Below, in pieces: positions 36,415 through 48,519 of a stretch of 64,000 nt of DNA; the first letter of the stretch is position 1; each line of letters starts with the position of its first letter. Below the pieces are notes generated by a model. It saw only the letters and a list, made by a program, of their open reading frames with translations. It did no database searches and was not told the DNA's origin. Both the position numbers and the translations under genes were made by a program. Source of the DNA: Begonia masoniana (taxonomy: Eukaryota > Streptophyta > Magnoliopsida > Cucurbitales > Begoniaceae); assembly GCA_022432975.1 (NCBI GenBank), contig CM039508.1:19119279-19183278 (forward strand), written 5' to 3'.

Positions 36415-37395
36415 TTGTCAGAGGTAGAAACAAGAGGGATGATGCCATCGATCGACTGACTGATCTACTCGATTGGCAAGCTCAGCATATGGATCGACAA
36501 TCTCAACAACTGGAAAGAATGGTGAACCGAGAGAACCAAAGGAACCAAAAGTTAGACATTCCTAACCATCAGGGCAGTGAGAGATTTCAACGACTCCGAC
36601 CTCCCGTATTTGATGGACAGTCCACGGACCCCACTTTATGCAAAAGAGTGGATCCGAACTATAGAGGATATGTTCGGCTATGCGAAAGTAGAGAATGGGG
36701 AAAAGGTCACATGTGCTACATTCCACCTTGCGAAGGATGCGAGATTTTGATGGGATACCGTCAAAGCCACCACCGATGTAATGGCGATGACTTGGGAGCA
36801 GTTCAGGGTTGTATTCTATGACAAATACTTCAATCGTACCGTGTGAGCAAACAAGAAGGTTGAGTTTTCTCAGTTACGACAGACTGGCTCAGTGGCGGAG
36901 TATGTTCGGTGGTTCGAAGCATTATCACGGTTTGCAGTTCACCTAGTAAGTGACAATGACAATAAGGTGCATCAATTTGTTCAGGGTCTGAAGCCTGAAA
37001 TCTATAAGAGCGTGAAGATATCAGGGACTCTGGATGTTCCCTGTACGAGCATTTTGGCCAAGGCCTTGGAAGTAGATGAGGCCGAACATAAATTAGTCAA
37101 GCCAAAGGAACCTAAGAGGGGATTCTTTCGAGAGATTCAACCACAATCTCAAAATAGAGGATGACAACCAAGAGGTGGACAACAACAACGAGGAGTAAAA
37201 AGGCCGAATGATGGAAGAAATGATCAGGGTAAAGGAAAGCAAATACAGGGGACTTCTCAGAGACCTCTGTGTCCTAAATGCCAGAAGGATCATACGGGCA
37301 ACTATAGATTGGGTACAAATAGGTGCTTTTGATGTGGAGAGATTGACCATTATGTCAAAGATTGTTCGAAGCCAGGCAGAGAGCAGCAGAAAGTT
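36415..37395 (+). pseudogene. gag: Element 3 gag with broken zinc knuckle
   Basis: Motifs RLRPPVFDGQ, EWIRTIEDMFGYAKV (after a frameshift near 36640), EYVRWFEALSRF and HQFVQGLKPE. Stops come from TGG to TGA (about 36750) and CGA to TGA (about 36846). The knuckle reads C-F-stop-C before GEIDHYVKDC. Confidence 0.85.
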
Positions 37396-37900
37396 GTGCC
37401 GACGATTTTTGCATTCATAGAGCCTAGTGAAGAGGAAGGGGAAGTGCAGCGTTCCGTGATAATAACTACAATTTTAATTACCAGTGTAGCTGCCTTTACA
37501 TTGATCGATAGGGGTGCTACCCATTCATTCATTTCATCTGCCTGCGTACTTAGAGTTCAATTGACGCCAAGTCCAGCTGCTTGTTTTTATAATGTGATGT
37601 TACCATTTGGGAAACAATTACACTCAGATCAAGTGGTTCAAGGTAATATTATTTCAGTAGGAAATAATACCTTTTGATGCTAGATTGATTATAATGGATA
37701 TGAAGGGTTACGACATTATTTTGAGAATGGATTGGCTATCCCGCCATTATACTACTATCGATTGCAGATCGTGGATAGTGTCTTTCCAACCTCCGAGTAA
37801 AGAAAAGTTCACCCTTCAAGCGATGAAAAGGACAAGCGGGAGTCCTATTTCGTATTCTATGATGACTCGAGAAAAGTTTAGAGATAGGTGCTCGATCTAT
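37396..37900 (+). pseudogene. Element 3 protease, active site lost
   Basis: IDRGATHSF stands where DTGATHSF is expected, so the DTG motif is broken. A frameshift follows near 37677, then GYDIILRMDWL (about 37710) completes the domain. Confidence 0.85.
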
Positions 37901-38750
37901 TTAGCCAGTGTGATTGATACTCGGTTACTCAGTGAGGTGAAGTTAAGTGATATTCCGGTTGTTCAAGAATTTTTGGAGGTTTTTCTTGACGACCTTCCAG
38001 GTTTTCCTCCAGACCGAGAAATTGAATTTGTTATCGACGTACCCCCAGAAGCAGAACCTGTGTCGAAGAACCCGTATAGGTTGGCTCCTACCGATCTGAA
38101 AGAACTAAAATCCCAACTAGAAGAATTAGTGAACAAGGGTTTTGTTCGACCGAGTTTTTCTCCTTGAGGTGCTCCCGTTCTATTTGTTAAGAAGAAGGAT
38201 GAGACACTCAGAATGTGTATTGACTACTGAGAGTTGACAAACTTACGATAAAGAACAAGTATCCATTGCCTCAGATAGATGACCTGTTTGATCAGCTATA
38301 AGGTGCCCGAGTCTTCTCGAAGATTGACCTACGCTCAGGTTACTATCAGCTGAAAGTTAAAGCTGAAGACGTTCCAAAGACTGCATTTCGTACTAGGTAT
38401 GGGCATTACGAGTTCTTAGTAATGTCTTTCGAACTTAAAAATGCACCTGCAGCCTTTATGGATTTGATGAACCGTGTCTTCCGAGGGTACTTGGACAAGT
38501 TTTTCATCGTCTTTATCGATGATATCTTGGTTTATTCACGAACTGAGAAGGGACATAAGGAGCATTTGAGGGTGGTTTTGGCAACCCTGAAACAACACGA
38601 ATTGTACGCAAAGCTGTCTAAATGCAATTTTTGGCTGGACATAGTGAATTTTCTGGGGCATATTATTTAAAAAGAGGGAATTTCTGTTGATCCGGCTAAG
38701 ATACAAGCTATTAGAGACTAGCTGCAACCAAGAAATGTTAGAGATATATG
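37900..38750 (+). pseudogene. pol: Element 3 reverse transcriptase
   Basis: [40 protein letters not shown] and the catalytic [10 protein letters not shown] (about 38515) are readable. Stops at about 38165 (TGG to TGA), 38228 (CGA to TGA) and 38298 (CAA to TAA) and a frameshift near 38235 inactivate it. Confidence 0.88.
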
Positions 38751-38763
38751 TGGTTTTCTTGGA

Positions 38764-39300
38764 TTGACCGGATACTATCAAAAATTTATTGAGGGGTTTT
38801 CAAGCATTGTAGCGCCTCTATCCCATTTGACGAGGAAAAATACGAAATTTATTTGGTCAACAAGCAGTGAGGAAGGTTTCCAACAGTTAAAACTGAAATT
38901 AACTACAGCTCTGGTCCTGATGTTGCCAGTTGAAGGCGACAAGTTTAGCATATACTGTGATGCATCTAAGATCGGATTGGGATGCATACTAATGCAAGGA
39001 GGAAAGGTTATTGCGTATGCTTCTTGACAATTAAAGACGTACATACCCGACTCACGATATTGAGTTAATGGCAGTTGTCTTCGCATTGAAAATATGGAGG
39101 CATTATCTCTATGGACAACAGTGCGAGATATTTTCAGATCACAAGAGTCTGAAATACTTGTTTACGTAGAAGGAGTTAAATATGCGGCAAAGGAGGTGGT
39201 TAAAGTTTGTCAAGGATTACGATTTTGAGATCAAATACCACTCGGGGAAAGCGAACAAAGTAGCCGATGCTTTGAGTAGAATGCCTACGGCGAGCCAATC
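38764..39300 (+). pseudogene. Element 3 RNase H
   Basis: TGYYQKFIEGF (end of RT), [43 protein letters not shown] and [12 protein letters not shown]. Stops near 39027 and 39167, plus a small frameshift near 39040. Confidence 0.88.
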
Positions 39301-40385
39301 TTCAACTTCAGCAATGTTTGTATCGCTGAAAGCTGAAATTTCCAGGTTCCATTTGGAGATTGTTTCGGATCTGTCAGCCATGCTTACTGCCATTTCGCTG
39401 AAACCAATGATTTTGGACAAAATTCATGAAGCTCAACAGAAAGATAGGGAATGTGAGAGCTTCAGATTGAGCATGGCCTTTGATGATTCATCCGATTTCA
39501 ATCATTTGAATGATGGAACGTTAAAATTTAGGAGCAGGTGGTACATGCCTGTTGATAAAGAATTGAAAAAGGAGATTTTATCGGAAGTGCATTCATCGAC
39601 TTTCTCTGTACATCCCGGTAGCACGAAGATGTATAGAGACCTAAAACAGTATTTTTGGTGGCCTAATATGAAGAGAAAAGTTGCTAGGTATGTGGAAACT
39701 TGTCTAATCTATCAACAGGTCAAAGCAGAACACCAAAGGCCAACTGGAACTTTATAGCCGCTACCGATTCCTGAATGGAAATGGGAGCAAATTTCAACGG
39801 ATTTCATTGTTGGACTACCCAGAACTACGAAAGGGTACGATGGAATCTAGGTTATAGTGGATCTTTTAACAAAGTTGGTCCATTTTCTACCAGTCAAGAT
39901 GACATATTCCATAGATCAACTTGCAGAACTGCATGTCAAAGAATTTGTCAGACTACATGGGGTTCCTGTTTCGATTGTTTCAGACAGAGATCCGAGGTTT
40001 ACTTCGAAATTCTGGAAAAGTCTGCATAAAGCTATGGGAACTCAGTTGAATTTCAGTACAACATTTCATTCATAGACTGATGGACAAACAGAAAGAACGA
40101 ATCAGATTTTGGAAGATATGCTTAGAGCCTGTGTGTTGGAATTCCAAGGTTCGTGGAGTAAATACTTGCCATTGATCGAGTTTTCTTATAACAATAGCTA
40201 TCAAGCCACAATTGGCATGGCTCCATACGAAGCACTCTATGGAAGGAAATGCAGATTTCCTCTGTATTGGGACGAGGTTGGTGAAGATAATTTAATTGGT
40301 CCTGATATTCTACATCAAACTGCAAAAAAGATTGTCATTATCAGACAGCGGAAAGAGATAGCTCAAAGCCGATAGAAAAGTTATG
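39301..40385 (+). pseudogene. Element 3 integrase
   Basis: Zinc region SVHPGSTKMYRDLK and ETCLIYQQVK (second cysteine now tyrosine). The catalytic region has [22 protein letters not shown] and GQTERTNQ, with D-D-E positions kept. Stops at about 39755, 40072 and 40373 are all CAG to TAG by comparison with the other copies. Confidence 0.88.
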
Positions 40386-40836
40386 CCGATAATAGATGAA
40401 GAGAATTGGAATTCAACGAGGACGATGAGGCATTCCTGAAGATTTCTCCGTTCAAGGGAGTTCTGCGTTTCAGAAGGAAATGGAAGCACAGTCCACGTTA
40501 TGTGGGACCATTTTCCATTGTAAAAAGAATTGGAAAGACGGCCTATAGGTTACAACTTCTGGCCTCCATGGAGAGAATTCACAACGTATTTCACGTGTCT
40601 ATGCTCAGGAATTGTATACGGGATCCATCTCATGTTGTGGAACCAAAAGAAATTGAAGTTCAAGCAACGCTGACATACGAGGAGAAACCAATTAAGATCC
40701 TAGAGTATTCAGTTAAAGTACTACACAACAAAGAGATCTAACTAGTGAAGGTCTTGTGGCAGAATCACGGTGTGGAAGAAGTCACGTGGAAAAGACAACA
40801 TAATATAATAATTAGATATCCTGAACTTTTTGGTTG
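40386..40836 (+). pseudogene. Element 3 integrase C-terminus and chromodomain
   Basis: FNEDDEAFLKISPFKG, YVGPFSIVKRIG, HNVFHVSMLRNC, then TYEEKPIKIL and LVKVLWQNHGVEEVTWKRQ, ending at YPELFG. One stop (about 40739) lies inside the chromodomain. Confidence 0.88.
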
Positions 40837-40839
40837 ATC

Positions 40840-40877
40840 AAATTTTGTGGACAAAATTTTGTTTAAGAAGGGTGGAA
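40840..40877 (+). other. Polypurine tract with upstream hairpin, element 3
   Basis: AAATTTTGTGGACAAAATTT (40840-40859) forms a 9-bp stem, then AAGAAGGGTGGAA runs to the LTR. Confidence 0.75.
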
Positions 40878-41379
40878 TGTAACACCCGAGATTTTCCTAT
40901 GTTTTGTCCCTAAAATATTTTGTACAATAAATGGTATCAGTGCCTGTACCCAACCGAAAATTTGGCCAACGAGGACGTTGGGCCCCCAAGGGGGTGATTG
41001 TGATGACCCGGATGTGTACGTATGAGTACGACTGCGAGGCAAACCTCAGGTTGCGGGGCAAACCTCGGGACCTAAGCTGAGTATAAGTAAATCCTGGGTC
41101 GTAAAGAGGGGGTCGTCACAATCCCACATCACTTAGGGAGGTATATGGAAATGAAACATATGTAAGGAAACTCTTCCAAGATAGTAAGACACGTTTTGGA
41201 GCACAATTGGCAACAGATCCCATAAGAACTCCGAAGTTAAAAGTGCTTCGGTGAGAGCAGTACCATGTTGGGTGACCAACTGGGAAGTCTTCGCCAAACA
41301 AAGTTGTGAGGGGAAGATATTTGGCTACCACCCAATCTCCAGAGCGGACAATATCTTACTGGGTAAAATAGTCGTTATA
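40878..41379 (+). repeat. 3' LTR of element 3
   Basis: Same composite structure as the 5' LTR, with an internal TGGTATCAGTGCC primer-like copy. Confidence 0.88.
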
Positions 41380-41434
41380 AATGGTCATTTACGAAGTAAC
41401 CCATATAAACGATAATAAACAAATAATACGGTGA

Positions 41435-41707
41435 TCAGGTTTAAGGATTTGAAACTCAAGGAGCACGTCATCACCGCCCTATCACCAATTTCATAACGTG
41501 AAAATATGACAACCTTTACGAAGCAAAATGTGTACTAGGATGTCCTCCTGATACTTTGACATCGAAATCGTCCAAAGTATCATGAGGATCTATCCTTTAT
41601 CACAACAATAATAAAACCATGCATCAATGGTAAATCATACATACACGTAAAAATACTAATGTGCTGGTGACCAAGCCCCGTCAGGTTTTCATGCATGATA
41701 GCTCACC
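41435..41707 (+). repeat. Unnamed repeat X, first part
   Basis: Shares GATCAGGTT, CGTCCAAAGTATCA and ACCATGCATCAATGGTAAA with the reverse complement of about 55950-56250. It continues at 52718 on the other side of element 4, which therefore inserted into it. No coding content. Confidence 0.6.
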
Positions 41708-41712
41708 AAAAT

Positions 41713-44449
41713 TGTAACGACCCAGACCCTCTCCGGGCCGTCACAGGACTTACCCAGACGTTGACTTAACTTTGACCTAAGTCCTCGTATTTTAACATAA
41801 AATTTTTCGTTTTTACTTAACACTTTAAAAGAAAACGGACACAGACAATTGACCCACCGCTATCGACCTTTAGGGTCTAACTTTGACTTAGACATTATGG
41901 GCATAAAATATTTCGACCTTTAAAACATTTAAAACGAGGCTAAAATCATTTTTTGATAAAATGTCGACTCGATGGTTGGGTCCTTAAAATTCTTTAAAAT
42001 ACGTGGGGGTCGCTCATAAAATACGTTTAAAAAGTATCGTAAAAAGTCAGGTTGAAATGTATTTTGAAATGTCATTTTTTTAAAAAGAAATCATTTGGGC
42101 TCAGGTGCAGCGGCGCACGCGCGTGGCTCGCGCACGAGGCTCGCGCGTCGCCCAAACAGCGTGCGCGCGTAGAGCGTCGATCGATCGGTGCTGGGCGCCG
42201 ATCAATCGGTGGGCTATCTACCCGCGCGCTTGCGCCCCAACGCCAGCGCCAATCGATCGCCTAGGAGCCCAGCAGCGCATGCCCAGCGCGCCCTCCGCGC
42301 CTCCTTCATGCCCTTCCTCATTCTTTCATCAATTTTCCTACTTTTCTTCCTTTCTTTCACCTACACTTCATCCATAAACTTACTTCAAACATTTCTAAAC
42401 GTAAAATACCTCAACCCTCAAAATCCCAACTTAAAACGGAGCCCAAAAACGTATCCGAAAACATATTAAAATTTCACGAAAACAAAGTGCGTGGATCGCT
42501 CTAAAAAACGGAGCATATCCCTACAGATTTTAAAATAACCAAACGATTTCATTATATTTTCCAAATAAAGACTTCACATCCTAAACGTTCTACTCCCACA
42601 ACATATACATAAAAACTCGACTTTTTATACATTTTTCAATCAAAACGTTCTATCTGCATACATAAATATTTTCGTTCACTTCTTAAACAAAACCGACACA
42701 TACACCTACTAACCACAAACTCGTACACATACTAACCACGGTCAGAATCACCCTAACAATATTGCCGGGTTGCAGCCATGGTCGTACTCCTCCATCTGCA
42801 TCTATAGTCCTAGCGTGCTCGGGTAATCTTATCGCATTGCTCTTCCTCACCTACATCACAAAACTCAAACTATAAGTTTAATGCTTAGCAAGTGATGCAT
42901 ATATGAATTTAAAACATTTCACTTAACATATGCAGTTTCTACCGTTTCAATCATACATAAATGTTTCGCTTCAGTTTCTATCGTTTCCATTTTACATACA
43001 TGTAATCCTCTACCAATGGAGGGTGGATTAGTTTCTCCATCTCTAGGCGTTCCACAACTTCATCTGAAGGGCGAACCACTTCCTTCAGACATTATACATT
43101 TTCTACGGTTGCAGTTTCTACGTTCTACTAGTGAAAACACATGCTCAAAACATTTTCGTATCTTTTCTAAAACATGATGCATAAACAGACTAAACATACT
43201 TAAAAACATGCAACACATCCTATCCTTTTGTGATGTAGGCCAAAAAGGCAACACTCATGCATACATTACTTACCTGGCGTCCTTAGCAATTATCTCTATG
43301 TGAAATTTTAATCGTGGAACCTGAAAAACCTAAACACCAAAATGTAGCATTAGAACTCGCTCGGCATAACTAAACTCTCATTTTCGTAAAAACATCCCAA
43401 GTGAAATTAATCCTTTACCGACACCTCAAAACATAATACTCACGTCTATAACTAAATCGGAGATCAATTCTTCATAAACTCTATCCAAATCCATTCAACT
43501 ATTCATTCAAGCAATTTATCGAACACTTCACGTGCACATTTTCATTCACTAATTTCTCCCTAATCCGACATCCGATCTCAACAATTCAAACGCCTATACA
43601 TCAACCATAACGTCTACTTTAATGTGTCATAGCTAATCCTCAAACCACACTTAGCGATCAAGCCTAGAAATCCTGAATTCTAATATACATTAAAACGATA
43701 TATATCCAAACACAAAAATCCAATCCTATATCCGTTTTCAATCTAAAAATCAACAATAACTATTAATCTTTCATCAATAATCATCAATACATCAAAACTA
43801 TCAATTTCTAACCAAAAACCTAAAATTATACAAACCCTAAATTGAATAAACCAAACGAATAACAACCCTAAACCAAAAACTAAACTCATAGAATAGTAGA
43901 ACCTTACCTAGAGTGTTGAATCGTCGAAGAAAACGGAGGAGAAACGTCGCTGAATCGCCGGCATGTCAAGGTTTAGCTGAGAGGGAGGAGATCGCAGGGA
44001 GGGTGGAGGGAAAAGGGTGTCTGTGCGTGGGAGAAGAAATGAGAGAGGGAAGGGTTATTTTTGTTTTTATAGAATTAACTTGACAAATTACTTAAATGCC
44101 ACATTTCAATTAACTTTCTACTTAACTCATTATTTAGTCTATCGATTCGGTTTCTCTGAAATTTTCTTATTTCTCCAAATATTTAAATTTATTCCTAGGG
44201 TTCTAACAGAACTTCCTGTTTGCAAAACGGACATAATTTACTATTTTTACTAATATAATTCTAATAACGAAAAAACTGAACTCGGGCGTTACACTATCGA
44301 TTTGGGTTTCTAAAAATTTCCTTATTCCTCTAGAAATCCTCATAAATTCCTAAGACTCTAATGAAACATCCTGCTTGAGAAAATACCTTAATTTGCTATT
44401 TTACAAAAATATCCTTTAGAGCAGAAACCTGAAAAACCCGGGTGTTACA
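41713..44449 (-). repeat. 3' LTR 'H1' of element 4 (2737 bp)
   Basis: Plus-strand ends TGTAACGACCCAG and CCCGGGTGTTACA. A strongly GC-rich, CpG-rich patch (42105-42300) with CGATCGATCGG and GGGCGCCGATCAATC lies near its sense 3' end. Two hairpins with GGATTA-type loops (about 43017-43088) lie in the intron. Confidence 0.9.
42851..43273 (-). other. Predicted structured intron in LTR H1
   Basis: Donor CAG|GTAAGT at 43273. Pairing strands lie at plus 43226-43239 and 42850-42863 (14 bp). The hairpin GCC-TTTTT-GGC replaces the GGCC stem. Hairpin 42873-42887 has one mismatched pair. Confidence 0.55.
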
Positions 44450-44487
44450 TCCTTCCCTCCTTAAATAAAATTTTGTCCTCAAAATTA
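44450..44487 (-). other. Polypurine tract with hairpin, element 4
   Basis: The minus strand reads AATTTTGAGGACAAAATT, a hairpin, then AAGGAGGGAAGGA up to the 3' LTR. Confidence 0.75.
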
Positions 44488-45214
44488 TTGTCTGGTTAAT
44501 CCCTCAATTACTCACCCTCACATTACCTACGTAACGATGCTAGCAATACTAACCTCCACACCCCTATGGTCTTACTCACCTAACGGGCAAATGACAATTG
44601 CTACATTTCCAAAGTTCTAAATCCTTCTAACTATGCACTTCGTAACTCAATCACTCATACGTCCATTGATTTCAACTTAATCTATCATCACTTAATTTCT
44701 CAAATCACCCCTAACTCAACCTCCACCCTAGTTTTCCTCGAATTGATTTCAATCGGTTCCCTACTTTTCTTACACCACATCAATCCAACGCATCTAGAAC
44801 CACCATAATTCCTTAAAGCTTCTTCTATTACTTAATACTAAGGACCTAATACATAGCCTTTTTATCATAATTCTTCCATTTCCAAGTCCTTCTGTACCTT
44901 ACCACCTCATTTCTAATTCATCACTCTCATCCTTACACCCATGGACATTGGGCAAACATAACGTTCCATTAGTCACTCTAACACAATTCTAGTACTCAAG
45001 GCTCTCAATACTTAATTCTACCCTTTTTCTTTCAAAGTATTCTCTAAGTTTCTATGCTTGTGTCTACTATGCTCGATTTATCCAACTTTCACCTCGGTTG
45101 TCACCAAACACTATCAAATTTCCAGGTCCAAAGTAATTCCTTAAACTATTCTCCAATACCTTAAATGGTGCATCGACACTTCGACGTAACTTACGAGTCG
45201 AAACTTTCCTAAAC

Positions 45215-45543
45215 TGTAACGACCTAACCCCCTGATAGGCCAGGCCGTGCAGTCCCGGCTCACACAGGGCCCTGCCACGTGGTTTCCCGAAGGCCGTCCC
45301 ACGTGTACTCACGATCTTCTCCCCCCCCCCCTGAAAGGAACTAGCTCAAGTGGTACTCCTCACTTGTAGCCCAAGTACTAGTCCCTGAGGTCTTGGGTTC
45401 GAGTAGGGAGGGAGGCAAAAACTTCCTTCAGGGGGGGAGAAGATCGTGAGTACATGTGGGACGACCTTCGGGAAACCACGTGGCAGGGCCCTATGTGAGC
45501 CGGGACTGCACGGCCTGGCCCATCGGGGGGTTGGGTCGTTACA
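45215..45543. mobile_element. 329-bp foldback element with LTR-like ends and tRNA-like core
   Basis: The arms, about 45215-45342 and 45418-45543, are inverted copies with few mismatches. Termini are TGTAACGACC and GGTCGTTACA. A 5-bp duplication TAAAC flanks it (45210-45214 and 45544-45548). Each arm carries CCACGTGG. The combination of TG...CA ends and a 5-bp duplication is that of integrase-mediated insertion, but the repeats are inverted rather than direct. It encodes no protein. Confidence 0.85.
45342..45406 (+). promoter_or_regulatory. tRNA-like A and B boxes (pol III / SINE-like) in the foldback core
   Basis: TAGCTCAAGTGG (45342-45353) resembles box A and GGTTCGAGTAG (45396-45406) resembles box B. 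Their spacing is common in tRNA-derived SINEs. No complete tRNA fold is present. Confidence 0.5.
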
Positions 45544-46226
45544 TAAACCCTCTGACTTAACCTCACTCCTACTTCCACTTGCACAGTCTCCATGCAAACT
45601 TTCTTTCCTTTCATCCAATACCCTCCAATGTCCTCGACCTCACACGAAACTCTAACTACTTAACAACTAACCTTCTATTATTTTTTTTTTAATTTTTTTT
45701 AACTCTCCATTAAACCAAAAAAAAAAATCTCTACACTTACCCTTTTAACACTATCCACCATCCTAAATCTATCCAACCATCATTTTTTTACCTTACATCA
45801 CATAGTCCCTATTTTCGTCATTCAAAATTTTTTATATTTCCCCAATACGCACACCACTAAATCCTGATGAATTAAACCTCAACTTCCAACCTTTCCTTTT
45901 TCCTATTTCGTAAACTACTTAATACCAATTCTAGTCCTTTCCCTAAGTTCCTCGACACATAAACAAATATCTATTTTCTCCCAGGGTTTTCTCGAAAATT
46001 CACTAATTAATCTATTCTCTTTTGATCCTCAAAAAATTGGGTTCTAAGTATTCTCCACAATTCTTTACAACAATTTGCCCAACAACCTTCTTGTTTGCAA
46101 ACTTGTTGTAGGTAATTAACACCCTTAATCCAAACCTCTTTGCCTTCCTAAGTCCTCAAGTCTAATTAAAATCCACCACTAAACTCCCACACAATATATA
46201 TTCTAACATTTCTACCTTAGCATCTT

Positions 46227-47291
46227 CTATAAATAATTAAAAAGAAACGTATCTGCAACTATGATATGCTGCCCTTCTTTGTCTGCACTACTGAGGGAGA
46301 AGATCCTTGGCGATACTCTTGCGGGTCTCTTAATCCGTGTCGGGCAGTCCCTAGCGAGATGGCCTGTCCTATTGCAAACAAAACACTGCCCTTTACCTCT
46401 CTTCGGACAGTTCCTGGAGAGATGTCCTATCTCTTGGCACTTGAAGCACCTTCCTTGGTTCTTCTTTGGGTAGTTTGTAGAAATATGACCTTGCTCATTA
46501 CAATTAAAACACCGGCCCGAACCTGCCTTGCACACTCCATCATGGAACCTCTTACACGTTGGGCATTGAGAGAACTGCATATACCCAGGGGTACGCTTTC
46601 CATTTCTTTGACTAATTTCTTCATCACCGGTCCTTTTTGTGCCCCGCGGTGGTTGTTGCTCTTCATCACTTTGTTGAGTCATAAATTCTCTGAAGAGCTT
46701 CTTCAACGTTTCACTTTGTTGTTGTAGCTTCATCTCAATATCATCCAGTTCTAAGGCCTTGGCCACAACCAAATGGTACGGCACGTCGTCGACGCCTGCA
46801 GTCTTTACTCCTTTCAGAATCTCTAACCTTAAACCTTCCACAAACTAAAAAACTTTGTCCTCTTCGTTGCCAACCAAAGGACCTGCACAGCGAGATAATG
46901 ACTCAAACATTTGTACATACTCGGCCACTGTTCCCGTTTGGCGTAGTTTGGAAAACTCTGCTCTCTTATTGGCTCGGTGGGTGCGGTTAAAATACTTATT
47001 GTAGAATGTCGTCTTGAACTGTTCCCACGTCATAACCTCTGTATCCGTAGTGGCCATCACTGTATCCCACCAGAAAATTGCATCCTTATCCAAGTTAAAT
47101 ACTGCACACGTTACCTTGTCGATTTCCTCTACCTTCGCATAAGAAAACATGCTCTCGATCTTGCGGATCCACTCCTTAGCGCAAGTGGGATCTGGAGACT
47201 GTCCATCAAAGGTCGGAGGCCTAATCCGCCTAAATCTCTCACCACTTTGGTCTTGGAAGTCTCCTCGGATTGTCTAGGTACTCTAGGCATT
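46227..47291 (-). pseudogene. gag: Element 4 gag with three CCHC zinc knuckles
   Basis: Reads leftward from an ATG at about 47291. RPPTFDGQSPD and EWIRKIESMFSYAKVEE come after a frameshift, then FWWDTVMATTD, YNKYFNRTHRANKRAEF, GTVAEYVQMFESL and, after a stop at about 46845, EGLRLEILKGVKTAG. A CPTCKRFHDGVC motif is followed by CFNCNEQGHISTNY (last cysteine lost), CFKCQEIGHLSRNC and CFVCNRTGHLARDC. The other elements here keep one knuckle. The frame ends at QHIIVADTFLFNYL, the first residues of protease, where the pol deletion begins. Confidence 0.88.
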
Positions 47292-47425
47292 TTCTAGTCC
47301 GCTACAATCATAAACATGGGTTAGTATCTAAAACATACAGAATTCTAAAAACTTACAGTTGGCGAAGCACTTCCATGTGGCGAGTGGCATTGTTAGTTAA
47401 TCAACTGAACGATTGTGACCATGTG

Positions 47426-47437
47426 GCTCTGATACCA
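47426..47437 (-). other. Primer binding site, element 4
   Basis: The minus strand reads TGGTATCAGAGC four bases from the LTR end. Confidence 0.9.
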
Positions 47438-48519
47438 TAACTGTAACGATCCAGACCCTCTCCGGGCCGTCACGGGACTTACCCAGATGTTGACTTAACT
47501 TTGACCTAAGTCCTCGTATTTTCAAATAAAATTTTTCATTTTTACTTAACACTTTAAAAGAAAACGGACTCATTATTGACATAAAATATTTTGACCTTTA
47601 AAACATTTAAAACGATGCTAAAATCATTTTTTGATAAAATGTCGACTCAGTTTTTAGGTCCTTAAAATCCTATAAAATACGTGGGGGTCGCTCGTAAAAT
47701 ACGTTTAAAAATTATCGTAAAAATTCGGGTTGAAACGTATTTTGAAACGTCATTTAAAAAAAAATCATTTGGGCTCGAGAGGTGTGGCGCACGCGCGCGT
47801 CGCCCAAACAGCGCGCACGCTGTCGTTGCACGCAGCGCCCGTGCGCAGAGTGCCGATCGATCGGCGAGCTCTCTGCCCGCTCGCTCGCACCCCAGGGATG
47901 CCAATCGATCGCCTGGGCGCCCAGCAGTGCACGCCCAGCGCGCCCTCCTCGCCTCCTTCGCGCCCTTCCTCATTCTTTCATTAATTTTCCTACTTTTCTT
48001 CTTTTCTTTCACCTACACTTCATCCATAAACTTACTTCAAACATTTCTAAACGTAAAATACCTCAACCCTCAAAATCCCGACTTAAAACGGAGCCCAAAA
48101 ATATATCCAAAAACATATTAAAATTTCACGAAAAAAAACTGCGTGGATCGCTCTAAAAAACCAAGCATATCCCTACAGATTTTAAAATAACCAAACAATT
48201 TTTGTATATTTTCCAAATAAAGACTTCACATCCTAAACGTTCTACTCCCACAACATATACATCAAAACTCGACTTTTCATGCATTTTTCTATCAAAACGT
48301 TCTATCCACATACATAAACATTTTCGTTCACTTCTTAAAAAAAATCGACACGTACACCTACTAACCATATACTCGTACACATACTAACCACGGACTCGTA
48401 CACATACTAACCACGGTCAGAATCGTCCTAACAATATTGCCGGGTTGCCGCCATGGTCGTACTCCTCCACCTGCGTCCGTAATCCTATCAGGTAATCTTA
48501 CCGCATTGCTCTTCCACAC

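Larger units (their letters stand above)
35733..41379 (+). mobile_element. Element 3: decayed chromovirus with short composite LTRs
   Basis: LTRs 35733-36258 (526 bp) and 40878-41379 (502 bp) start TGTAACACCCGAG and end GTTATA. Target duplication AATGG lies at 35728-35732 and 41380-41384. The full gag-PR-RT-RNaseH-IN-chromodomain order is present but carries more than ten stops plus frameshifts. Confidence 0.92.
44488..46226. other. Non-coding interior of element 4
   Basis: Occupies the place of pol. I find no reverse transcriptase, RNase H or integrase motif on either strand. It is C/T-rich on the plus strand and contains the foldback element at 45215-45543. Confidence 0.6.

Noticed and set aside
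42052..42469. Arg/Ala-rich frames in LTR H1, and similar ones at 47662-48156
   Set aside because: Caused by the GC-rich LTR patch; overlapping frames on both strands, no domain, LTR context.
45342..45406. tRNA gene
   Set aside because: Box A and B words are present, but I see no acceptor stem or anticodon arm giving a full cloverleaf; kept only as a SINE-like promoter.
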